Source: a virus
Direction: 5' to 3' (one strand)
IMG/VR virus record: IMGVR_UViG_3300043395_003089
Coordinates: 25,168 to 89,167 of that record
Length of the DNA stretch: 64,000 bases
Positions 15,133-21,945 of this stretch are shown in pieces; within the stretch, counting starts at the first letter, position 1; each line of letters opens with the position of its first letter. The notes below the pieces were generated by a model. It was given only the letters and a program-made list of their open reading frames with translations, did not search any database and was not told the DNA's origin. Made by a program: the position numbers and the translations under genes.

Positions 15133-15155
15133 TTTCTAGCGCGCTGCCCTGCCAG
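15133..15155 (-). promoter_or_regulatory. TGGCAG-box promoter of gene at 15124
   Basis: CTGGCAGGGCAGCG, CGC, then TAGAAA on the minus strand. The box also encodes the RAAR end of the upstream protein. Confidence 0.55.
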
Positions 15156-15720
15156 CTCTCGCGCGAAGTCGCAGCCGAATCGCTTGGAACGTTGCCTTGA
15201 AAGCGCACGTGGGGCACGGTGCGGTCTTGTTCGCTCGCGGGTGTTCGCACGTGTAGGGCCTCGTCGCGGCGTTCACCGCATCGCGAAGCAACTTGTAGGC
15301 GTTGACGTTGGCGATGCAGCTCGCGCAGGTCTTGTTGCCGAGCTTGGGCCAGCCGTGGCCGCACTTCACGCAACGCCCGAGCGCGACCCAGCGTCGCGCG
15401 CGACGCTTGCGCGAGCTAGCCATCGTCGCGATGCAGCTCGGGCATCGCATCCGACCACGCGCCCGCTTGTTGCCACACGAGCAGAGCCCGGATGCGATGT
15501 AGCCGGCGGCGCGTTCGTTCTTCTTTGCGTTGCAGTGAGCGCAGATCTTCTGTCCGGCTTTCGGATAACGCATCCGGCACACGAGGCAAAGCCCTCGCTT
15601 GACCGCCTTTTTGCGTAGACGCCTCAGTCGAATCGCATTGGGGGTTTGCGATAGCCGAGGTTGTCGGGCTTGCGATCGCGCTCGACGACGCTTCGGTACT
15701 TTGATCTTGCGCTTACCCAT
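15136..15720 (-). CDS. Basic multi-zinc-ribbon protein (194 aa)
   Basis: A very basic N-terminus (MGKRKIKVPKRRR) precedes repeated Cys pairs: CLVC/CAHC, CSCG/CPSC, CVKC/CASC and CEH/CPTC, spaced about 35-40 residues apart. This predicts three or four zinc ribbons in a row in an Arg/Lys-rich chain, typical of nucleic-acid binding. The exact family is not recognised. A palindrome lies about 50 bases upstream of the start. Confidence 0.65.
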   Translation of the reverse strand: MGKRKIKVPKRRRARSQARQPRLSQTPNAIRLRRLRKKAVKRGLCLVCRMRYPKAGQKICAHCNAKKNERAAGYIASGLCSCGNKRARGRMRCPSCIATMASSRKRRARRWVALGRCVKCGHGWPKLGNKTCASCIANVNAYKLLRDAVNAATRPYTCEHPRANKTAPCPTCAFKATFQAIRLRLRARAGRAAR

Positions 15721-15765
15721 GATTGTGGCCTAAGTAGTTGTTTTCATTGGTTAAATCGGATGCCC

Positions 15766-15782
15766 TGATATTATGAATATCA
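15766..15782. promoter_or_regulatory. AT-rich palindrome upstream of the zinc-ribbon gene
   Basis: TGATATT-ATG-AATATCA, 7-base arms with a 3-base centre, in an unusually AT-rich 90-base gap between genes at 15720 and 15810. Operator-like; binding protein unknown. Confidence 0.4.
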
Positions 15783-15809
15783 CGACAACGCCCCACCGTC
15801 GAGCTAGAT

Positions 15810-16619
15810 CTAGAAGTTCGAGCGGCACTGCCCATCGCAGTCGGGATCCTTGCATCCGAGTGAATGCAGGCTCGCAGCGCGCGTTGGCTTAGCCGTTCGC
15901 TTGCGCGCTGGGATGTTTTGCATCGGCGGATCCCGATGGTTCATGCGATCGATTCGCTTCGGTGGTGGGAGTAGCGGAGCCCAATCCAAATCGCGACGGC
16001 CCCACGCGCGAAACGCGAGCACACGCACGAACGGATCCGAGTGAATCCCACCGTGTTGCTGGCCGATGTATCGGCGAGCCTCGACAAGTGGCCCTGGCGA
16101 CTTCCTAAAGGCCTTCGTGAGCTGCTCGAATTCCTTTAGCTCGCTCGGTGGTACGGCCCATCGTTCGAGCTCGTGGACGATCAAGTAGTCGGTCGATTCC
16201 TGCGACGTCATCTCGTACTCGATCTCGTCATGAACCATCCCGACAGAGACCCAACCCGGGCGCGGTTCGAGTGCCTCGATCTCGCGCTCGCGCGGCGTGA
16301 TGTCCGAGTCGAGCAACGTGCCTCGACGATGCAACGCGATATGCATCACGAGATCGTCTTCAGGGTCGAGATCGAACGCAGCGATCTTGGGCTTGGTCAT
16401 CCAACCACATTCGCAGCCGACGAGTACCGCTCGGCCTTGAGCGTCCATTCGCATGCGTGGCTGGTGTAGCGTCGCTACAGGCAGATCTTCCGTGATTGTC
16501 CCCTTGCCATGGCAACGCGGGCATGACGACCATCCGTCAACGATCGAGCCGTAGCCCTTTTGCCCGAGGCAATCCGGGCAGAGCTTACTCGCGCCATTCT
16601 TGAATTCGATCGTCGTCAT
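15810..16619 (-). CDS. Protein with DnaJ-type zinc finger (269 aa)
   Basis: CPDCLGQKGYG and CPRCHGKGTI near residues 14-43 are the CxxCxGxG repeats of a DnaJ-type zinc finger. GCECG follows at about 68, and a final CxxxDCDGxC cluster sits at the C-terminus. There is no J domain. The middle is mixed alpha/beta of unknown family. Probably binds zinc and a protein or nucleic acid. Confidence 0.6.
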   Translation of the reverse strand: MTTIEFKNGASKLCPDCLGQKGYGSIVDGWSSCPRCHGKGTITEDLPVATLHQPRMRMDAQGRAVLVGCECGWMTKPKIAAFDLDPEDDLVMHIALHRRGTLLDSDITPREREIEALEPRPGWVSVGMVHDEIEYEMTSQESTDYLIVHELERWAVPPSELKEFEQLTKAFRKSPGPLVEARRYIGQQHGGIHSDPFVRVLAFRAWGRRDLDWAPLLPPPKRIDRMNHRDPPMQNIPARKRTAKPTRAASLHSLGCKDPDCDGQCRSNF

Positions 16620-16846
16620 GGCGCCTCGACTCGCTCGCTCGGATCTTCGTCGCCCGGATCGTGGTTCGCGAACGGGAACGCATCCAAGCGTTGCGGGTTG
16701 CTACACGTGCCGCACTTGATCCGGTTGTCGCTGTTCCAAGGCGCAAACCAGCCGACGAAGATCAACCGCCCGCATGCCATGCAGATCTGTTGCAGCCCGT
16801 CGAGATGCGCGCCCGTGAAGACGTCGCGATGCGTGATCTTTGGCAT
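16616..16846 (-). CDS. Small zinc-ribbon protein (76 aa)
   Basis: CMACG and CGTC pairs about 25 residues apart form a single predicted zinc ribbon. ATGA overlap with the DnaJ-finger gene. Function unknown. Confidence 0.65.
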   Translation of the reverse strand: MPKITHRDVFTGAHLDGLQQICMACGRLIFVGWFAPWNSDNRIKCGTCSNPQRLDAFPFANHDPGDEDPSERVEAP

Positions 16847-16878
16847 CTAGATCGTTCCTTCCTGTGCCCGCTTCCCGG

Positions 16879-17661
16879 TCACCGCTTCACCATTCGCAGC
16901 ATGCAGGTCCGTACGCTCGTGCCCGATGGCTTGAACGCGTCGTCAGGTAGGTTCTCGATGCTGTTCTCGTCGTCGTTCGCGCGTAGCGCCCACTCGCGAA
17001 ACTCGCGATGGCGCCTGTCCCGACGAAACTGCACGCCAGCGGGCAACACGCTCACGAGCACGCCACCAGGCACGAGCATCGAGAACGCGTGGCGCACGTG
17101 ATCGAGGTGATCGCCGAGCCCGACTTTGCAGAACGGCGGGTTCATGACGACGCGATCGAACGGCTCATCCGGCACGTATTCGAGGAAGTCGTCTTCGGTT
17201 TTCTGTGACAGCACGGTCAGTGTCAGCATGCGTCGCGACAGGTCCATCAACCCGAGCTTGCGTTGTCGATCGCGCTCGATCGCGACCACGCCGCACTCGA
17301 TTTCGAGTAGCACGCGCACGATCGCGCCGTCGCCCGCGCTCGGTTCGAGCACGATGTGCCCCGGGCGCACGTCGGCAGCCTCGACGAGCTGACGCGCGAT
17401 CGGGTCGGGTGTCCTGAAGAAGCCTAGCTCTTGATGCGTCGTGACTTCGCCGGTCGTGAGCGCGAGCTCGATGCGTTCGCGCGCGTCGCACGAGAACGAA
17501 TGCGCCTTGAGCTTGCGTTGCCACTTGCCGCCGAGCGCTTCGAGGACTTGGTTTGTCTTCGTGTAGAGCGCGCGATCGAGCTGTTGCGCGATCACGACGT
17601 TGCCCGAGGCGTCGTATTCGACGGCCGAGAGCACGCTTAGAACTTCGTCGCTGATCTTCAT
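16879..17661 (-). CDS. Class I N6-adenine DNA methyltransferase-like protein (260 aa)
   Basis: EPSAGDG at 106-112 is the S-adenosylmethionine-binding motif I and NPPF at 174-177 is the N6-adenine catalytic motif IV. TPDPIARQLVE before motif I is typical of this group. The first 75 residues form a separate helical domain. Likely a DNA adenine methyltransferase; a role in rRNA or protein methylation cannot be ruled out from motifs alone. Confidence 0.8.
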   Translation of the reverse strand: MKISDEVLSVLSAVEYDASGNVVIAQQLDRALYTKTNQVLEALGGKWQRKLKAHSFSCDARERIELALTTGEVTTHQELGFFRTPDPIARQLVEAADVRPGHIVLEPSAGDGAIVRVLLEIECGVVAIERDRQRKLGLMDLSRRMLTLTVLSQKTEDDFLEYVPDEPFDRVVMNPPFCKVGLGDHLDHVRHAFSMLVPGGVLVSVLPAGVQFRRDRRHREFREWALRANDDENSIENLPDDAFKPSGTSVRTCMLRMVKR

Positions 17662-17663
17662 GG

Positions 17664-17864
17664 TCAGTCTCCAGCGGCGCCGCTGTTACGGTCACGCGCG
17701 TAGTTGGGTCGATAGTCGATAAACGGTGGCGGGTCGATGGCGTCGAGGATGATGGCGCGACAGCGCTCGTACTCCTCGATGTCGCCGGGCTGGGTCGGGC
17801 GCGAGCCCATGCGGAAGATTCTCCCGAGTGCTAGCGCCACCAGCCCGGAGCGTTCTTGGTTCAT
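17664..17864 (-). CDS. Hypothetical protein (66 aa)
   Basis: ATG 17864 overlaps the upstream stop (ATGA), and the gene ends three bases before the methyltransferase start. Helical N-terminal half, Pro-rich tail. Unknown. Confidence 0.6.
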   Translation of the reverse strand: MNQERSGLVALALGRIFRMGSRPTQPGDIEEYERCRAIILDAIDPPPFIDYRPNYARDRNSGAAGD

Positions 17865-18343
17865 TGGAAGACTTCCAGCTTGACGGTGAACGTCGTCTCG
17901 CTCGAATTCGTCAGCGTGCCCGAGCCCGAGTAGCGCTCGGTGCGTGTGCCGCACAAGATCGTCAACGCGCCATCGTAGAACGACGCGCTCCCTCGCGAGA
18001 CGCCGCAGACCTGCGATGCCGCCGGTTCGAGCGAGCCCGTGCAGACGTCGCTACCCGAGCACGTCGGCGTGCTCTGCGTGTCGCACTTCGACAGCACGAA
18101 ATCGGCCCCCGGCGCGAGCGCGACGGTCGCGAAGCGATTGATCGTCACGTCGCGCGAATTGTCGGTAGAGACGTGGTGGACTTCGCGCATGAACGGCTGA
18201 CAGTCGAGCGGCATCTCGACGAGCCCCGGAGTCGGCGGCGGCATCACGTGTGGCGCGTCGGTGATCGGGTTGCCGGCGTCGTCGAGCGGCGTTGCGCTCG
18301 AACCACAGCCAAGGACGAATAGGGCGATTGCGATGATCTTCAT
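17861..18343 (-). CDS. Predicted lipoprotein (160 aa)
   Basis: Starts at ATG 18343 with MKIIAIALFVLGC: a short signal peptide ending in the lipobox LFVLGC, so Cys13 is the expected lipidation site. The region after it (SSATPLDDAGNP) resembles myxobacterial lipoproteins in composition. The mature part is beta-rich with five more cysteines. Exported and anchored to a membrane after expression in the host. Possible surface-exclusion or lysogenic function (inference). Confidence 0.75.
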   Translation of the reverse strand: MKIIAIALFVLGCGSSATPLDDAGNPITDAPHVMPPPTPGLVEMPLDCQPFMREVHHVSTDNSRDVTINRFATVALAPGADFVLSKCDTQSTPTCSGSDVCTGSLEPAASQVCGVSRGSASFYDGALTILCGTRTERYSGSGTLTNSSETTFTVKLEVFQ

Positions 18344-18570
18344 GGATGCCTCTTGCAAGGAAGTTGGTTGCCGCAGATCCGCTCGTCGGGATCGTTGGTG
18401 TAGTTATCGACGATGTACGCGCAACGGCCGGGTGGATGCGGCAACACCGTGCGCACCATGCCGTTCCCGTCGACGCAGAACATGATCCGCGTGGTCTCGT
18501 CACGCCACGTGGATTGTCCGAGGCCGTCGAGATCGTTCGGCTGCCAATCGATGAATTGCGAGCGAGCCAT
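18340..18570 (-). CDS. Hypothetical protein (76 aa)
   Basis: ATGA overlap with the lipoprotein gene. Three cysteines and many Asp/Asn residues (VDNYTNDPDERICGNQ). Unknown family. Confidence 0.6.
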   Translation of the reverse strand: MARSQFIDWQPNDLDGLGQSTWRDETTRIMFCVDGNGMVRTVLPHPPGRCAYIVDNYTNDPDERICGNQLPCKRHP

Positions 18571-18574
18571 CAGC

Positions 18575-18664
18575 TCAAACAGGAATGGGGTATGTCTCTT
18601 TCGCTGGGGTTGTCGTGTCGTCGCTCAAGTCGCGCTCGAAGGATTTGACGCTCGGGGCCGACAT
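18575..18664 (-). CDS. 29-aa micro-protein
   Basis: AGGGG lies just upstream of ATG 18664 (MSAPSVKSFERDL), and the stop is 4 bases before the next start at 18570. The spacing fits the operon. Product unknown. Confidence 0.45.
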   Translation of the reverse strand: MSAPSVKSFERDLSDDTTTPAKETYPIPV

Positions 18665-18708
18665 ACCCCTATGCATCCCCGAGGGTTTGATCCTTCGGGC
18701 GCGGCTTG

Positions 18709-18724
18709 AACAGCGAGCGCTGTT
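18709..18724 (-). terminator. Short hairpin after gene at 18733
   Basis: AACAGC-gagc-GCTGTT, a 6-base stem with a 4-base loop, directly downstream of the leftward gene ending at 18733. There is no T tract, so a weak or non-canonical terminator at best. Confidence 0.3.
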
Positions 18725-18732
18725 CGTCAGAT

Positions 18733-19305
18733 CTAGATCGCGTATTTCGACAGCGCGTGCTTGGTCCAGAACGCGATCGCCTCGGGCTTGCGCACGTCGG
18801 GGATCTTGGGGTCGGTCGGCTCTTGCGGCGCGAGCGGGCCCCCGTAGCACGTGTAAAGGATGCACGCGTGTTCCTCGTGTGGCCCGGCGATGACGGTGAT
18901 CTGCCGGGTCGGCCGCATCGGCAGATCGATCAGCCGTGATTCCCAGCCACGCGCGCCGCGCTTGCCGAGCGTGATCGCGCCCGTGAACGTCGGAAGCTGC
19001 ACGAACATGCTCGCGATGCCGCCGCGCTTGAACGCTTCCTCCATGCGCTCGACGTTCGCGAGCATGATCGAGCCCGTCGGCATGAGGTAATCACCGGGCC
19101 CCAGCGGCATCAACTCGGTGCCGTTCAGGATCTCGGGGTCGCCCATCGCCGGGCCCCACAGCCCGCACGGCACGGTGCCTAGCTCGGGCGGTAGTTCGAT
19201 CGTCTCGATGAAGAACGCGCGGCGATCCTCGAAACGCGTGAACAGGAAATCGATCTGTGCCGAGTTGAGGCCGTGATCGAGGTGGGATTCTCGGTGTCGT
19301 TGCAT
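18733..19305 (-). CDS. Hypothetical protein (190 aa)
   Basis: Start at ATG 19305 overlapping the upstream stop by one base (TGATG). Mixed alpha/beta with MGDPEILNGTELMPLGPGDY in the middle. No recognised motif or membrane span. Confidence 0.65.
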   Translation of the reverse strand: MQRHRESHLDHGLNSAQIDFLFTRFEDRRAFFIETIELPPELGTVPCGLWGPAMGDPEILNGTELMPLGPGDYLMPTGSIMLANVERMEEAFKRGGIASMFVQLPTFTGAITLGKRGARGWESRLIDLPMRPTRQITVIAGPHEEHACILYTCYGGPLAPQEPTDPKIPDVRKPEAIAFWTKHALSKYAI

Positions 19306-19517
19306 CACTTGATCCTTTCGATGATTTCGAGCGCAGATTGCAGCGTGCGCACGCGCTGAATGTCTTTGTGAGAAGTCGCGATCCAGCAATCGATCGCGTG
19401 GCCACTCGAATGAACGCGTGCGCCGCGGTACACGCCGGTTACGTCGGCGCTAACACACGAGCACAAGTTTTCGAGCGCGGCGTGCAAGATCTTGGCGAGC
19501 GCCTTGGAGAGCTTCAT
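19305..19517 (-). CDS. Hypothetical protein (70 aa)
   Basis: ATG 19517 in an ATGA overlap with the 25-residue gene. Amphipathic N-terminal helix (MKLSKALAKILHAALEN), three cysteines. Unknown. Confidence 0.6.
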   Translation of the reverse strand: MKLSKALAKILHAALENLCSCVSADVTGVYRGARVHSSGHAIDCWIATSHKDIQRVRTLQSALEIIERIK

Positions 19518-19591
19518 ACGCAGCGCTCCAACGGCTCGATCTCGCCCGCGTCTAGGCATCGATAGAGGGCCATGCCGATCGCGGGCTTCAC
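19514..19591 (-). CDS. 25-aa micro-gene coupled on both sides
   Basis: GTG 19591 lies in a GTGA overlap with the stop at 19588, and its own stop shares ATGA with the next gene. Sequence MKPAIGMALYRCLDAGEIEP. The double coupling argues that it is translated, possibly to keep ribosomes moving through the operon. Confidence 0.45.
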   Translation of the reverse strand: MKPAIGMALYRCLDAGEIEPLERCV

Positions 19592-20148
19592 GACACGTGC
19601 CTCCACGCGGTGATGTAGAGGTAGCCGTGCGAGCCGTTCGGGTTGGCCACGATCGTGTATTCGCCGTCGGTGAAGCGCACGAGCGCCTCGGGGCCGTCCA
19701 TCTCGGGATGCCGCGAGCCCATCGCGCGGCAGAGCGTCACGAGCATCGGGCGCGCGGTGTCGTCGATCCACTTGCCCATCGTCTGCACGCGAGTCTTGCC
19801 CTCGGCGTCGAGCGCACCGAACGAGGACCAGCCCATGCGATCCCAGAGCAGATCGATCGACGGCTCGTAGGTCGTGCTCGTCAGCTTGCGCCCGCGGCTG
19901 ATCTTGATCTTGCCGGTCGCGGTGTGCACGGGCTTGGTGACGGAACGCCACGAGTAGATCGCGCGAGCGCCCCATGCGAGCGTCACGCCCTCGGGAATCG
20001 CGTGGGTCAGTCCCCACGGCGGTTTGATGAACGTGCGTTCGTGCTCGGGCGCGACCTTGCTGGTTTCGATCGGGCACTTCTCTTGAAGATGCGCGGTGCC
20101 GGTAGTTCCCGGACAATCGTCGCGCCCGCATTCGTAGATCGGTTTCAT
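19588..20148 (-). CDS. Hypothetical protein (186 aa)
   Basis: Start ATG 20148 (MKPIYECGRDDCPG) with two N-terminal cysteines that may bind metal. The rest is alpha/beta (TSTTYEPSIDLLWDRMGW). It follows a 36-base leader that is repeated before the gene at 20983. Function unknown. Confidence 0.65.
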   Translation of the reverse strand: MKPIYECGRDDCPGTTGTAHLQEKCPIETSKVAPEHERTFIKPPWGLTHAIPEGVTLAWGARAIYSWRSVTKPVHTATGKIKISRGRKLTSTTYEPSIDLLWDRMGWSSFGALDAEGKTRVQTMGKWIDDTARPMLVTLCRAMGSRHPEMDGPEALVRFTDGEYTIVANPNGSHGYLYITAWRHVS

Positions 20149-20184
20149 GGGGGTATGTCCTTGGTTGTGGTTGCGAGCTAGAGC
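20149..20184 (-). promoter_or_regulatory. Conserved 36-base leader, copy 1
   Basis: On the minus strand GCTCTAGCTCGCAACCAC, then AAGGACATACC, then the ATG at 20148. Nearly the same sequence precedes the ATG at 20983. Confidence 0.45.
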
Positions 20185-20228
20185 TACTCGGCCGCGCCGC
20201 GAGCTGTCTCGCGGCACCGACGAACGCG

Positions 20229-20486
20229 CTAGGTCAGATACGGCACGCGCCCGGAGCGCGAAGCGAACCAATAGATCAACTGATCGACGGTGAGATTGCC
20301 CGGCACGCGCTCGGGCCATGCGAGCGTCCACACGTCGTCATCGTCGGGGCGCACGGCGAAGGCTTCGAGCCGACGCGGCTTGTAGTAGACATACAGCGCG
20401 AGCGTCGGATCGCGCATCAACAGCGCGTGCGCGGCGCGTGCCGCTCGTGCGGTCTCGTTGTTGTGGAACAGTGCATCGCTCGACAT
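20229..20486 (-). CDS. Hypothetical protein (85 aa)
   Basis: MSSDALFHNNET start two bases after the upstream gene. Helical N-terminal half and a beta hairpin-like C-terminus. No known family. Confidence 0.6.
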   Translation of the reverse strand: MSSDALFHNNETARAARAAHALLMRDPTLALYVYYKPRRLEAFAVRPDDDDVWTLAWPERVPGNLTVDQLIYWFASRSGRVPYLT

Positions 20487-20488
20487 GG

Positions 20489-20983
20489 CTAGCCCTCCAT
20501 CGCTTGGACAGAGACTCGGTTCTCGATCAGCTCGATCACCGGAGCGATCACGTCGTTCGTGGTCAGCTCGTCAGCCTCGGGCTCGAAAGGCTCGTATAGC
20601 TCACGAGCGAATTCCTGCGCCGCTTCGAGCAACGTGCTCGAATCGAGATCGTCGTGCGCGTCGATCTCGATCTGGTACCGCGTGAAACCCTCGGGGGGCG
20701 CTTCGCCCTTGTCATGCGGCTTCGCGAGCGTTTGCCCCGTCGCGCGCTCGGCGAGCGACACGAGCCCCTCGGCGAGCGATTCGAGGTACTCGCCTTGATC
20801 CCACGAATCGCCGCATGAAGGGCCCCAGTCGGCCGTGACGAACGGGTGATCGTCGTCGGGGCGATGCACGAGCACCACGAGTTGGTGCCCGACGTTGATC
20901 GAGCCCTTGGACTTGAGCATGGCGCCCGTGACGCGCGGCAACGCCGCGATCACCGAGTGCCCGTTGAGTGTCTGAGGAATCAT
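20489..20983 (-). CDS. Hypothetical protein (164 aa)
   Basis: Start ATG 20983 (MIPQTLNGHSVIAALPR) directly after the conserved leader. Alpha/beta with an acidic C-terminal half (EPFEPEADELTTND). No recognised motif. Confidence 0.65.
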   Translation of the reverse strand: MIPQTLNGHSVIAALPRVTGAMLKSKGSINVGHQLVVLVHRPDDDHPFVTADWGPSCGDSWDQGEYLESLAEGLVSLAERATGQTLAKPHDKGEAPPEGFTRYQIEIDAHDDLDSSTLLEAAQEFARELYEPFEPEADELTTNDVIAPVIELIENRVSVQAMEG

Positions 20984-21019
20984 GAGGTATGTCTTTCGTT
21001 GGTGGTTGCGAGCTAGAGC
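20984..21019 (-). promoter_or_regulatory. Conserved 36-base leader, copy 2
   Basis: GCTCTAGCTCGCAACCAC then AAAGACATACC before the ATG at 20983; matches the copy at 20149-20184 at about 31 of 36 positions. Confidence 0.45.
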
Positions 21020-21046
21020 CTCTAGTGAGCGCACGAGCCATCGCGG

Positions 21047-21130
21047 CTAGGCTTTCCCGTTCTTTGACCGCACGTTCAAGCGATGGCCGGTTCGCGGATC
21101 CGGCGACGCTTGCCCGCTTGTGATGTTCAA
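21047..21130 (-). CDS. Possible 27-aa peptide
   Basis: TTG 21130 opens a basic, coding-like frame (SPDPRTGHRLNVRSKN) that begins 12 bases after the upstream stop. No clear ribosome-binding site; weakly supported. Confidence 0.3.
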   Translation of the reverse strand: MNITSGQASPDPRTGHRLNVRSKNGKA

Positions 21131-21142
21131 CTCGTGCGCTCG

Positions 21143-21454
21143 CTACAGCCTCCAGCGCAGCGACGCGGCGACGCGCACGCGCTCTAAGTTGAACGGGTTC
21201 TCCGCAGCGTGCGGTGTGTCCGCGAACATCGCCGCTTCATCGAACGAGCGCCCGCCGACAAGGGCCGCGAGGCGCACGACTTCGCGTTGAAGTCTCGCGC
21301 GCTCGTCGATCGCGTACTGCGGTTGCTCGGTGTCAGGGATGACGGCGCGCGGGTCGCCCTCGGGGTACGAGAGATCGATCCACCGTTGTTCGTAGACTCG
21401 CAACTGCATCATGGCAGTCTTGAGCGTGGCGAGATGTCGGTTGTAGCGGATCAT
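21143..21454 (-). CDS. Hypothetical protein (103 aa)
   Basis: ATG 21454 in an ATGA overlap. Helical N-terminus, then repeated Arg/Glu helices. Unknown. Confidence 0.6.
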   Translation of the reverse strand: MIRYNRHLATLKTAMMQLRVYEQRWIDLSYPEGDPRAVIPDTEQPQYAIDERARLQREVVRLAALVGGRSFDEAAMFADTPHAAENPFNLERVRVAASLRWRL

Positions 21455-21630
21455 GATCGAGTGCCCCCTGCGCACCACGCGCGATAGAGGCGCGCGGCGC
21501 GCTTGTTCTTGGTCCAGTCCGGCACGAAGCCACCCCGCGCGATCCACGCCGCGAGATCGCGGCATGCGTCGCGCCGCTCGGTCGCGTCGCTCGCGTCGCC
21601 GATACGGTTAAGGCACGCTTGCGGGTCCAT
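21451..21630 (-). CDS. Hypothetical helical protein (59 aa)
   Basis: Start ATG 21630 (MDPQACLNRIGDASDATERRDAC), 2 bases after the upstream stop. Looks like a small helical bundle with three cysteines. Function unknown. Confidence 0.6.
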   Translation of the reverse strand: MDPQACLNRIGDASDATERRDACRDLAAWIARGGFVPDWTKNKRAARLYRAWCAGGTRS

Positions 21631-21632
21631 CG

Positions 21633-21941
21633 CTACACGCGCCCTTTCCAGGCTTCCGGCTTGTCGCCGCGATCCCACGCGTCGCGGAGCACGCGAGCGC
21701 TCGCGCCCCACAAATCATCGTCGGTCGCCTCGCGCCCGAGCACGAGCACGAGCCACGCGCCGAACGTGGGCCGTTCTTCGATCGCGACGCGATGCGTGTA
21801 GCCCTTGTCGCGGATCATGGCGCGATGGTTGTTCGCGGCGTGCTCGGCTTGCTTCGCCGTCATCCAACGCGAGGTATGCACGGGCGCGGGGGCGCCCTCG
21901 ACGCGAACCGTCACGCGATGCGTAGCGTTGTCGCTCGCCAC
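21633..21941 (-). CDS. Hypothetical protein (102 aa)
   Basis: GTG 21941 lies 4 bases after the stop of the 682-residue gene. Mixed alpha/beta with RWMTAKQAEHAANNHRAMIR in the centre. No family recognised. Confidence 0.6.
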   Translation of the reverse strand: MASDNATHRVTVRVEGAPAPVHTSRWMTAKQAEHAANNHRAMIRDKGYTHRVAIEERPTFGAWLVLVLGREATDDDLWGASARVLRDAWDRGDKPEAWKGRV

Positions 21942-21945
21942 GGGC

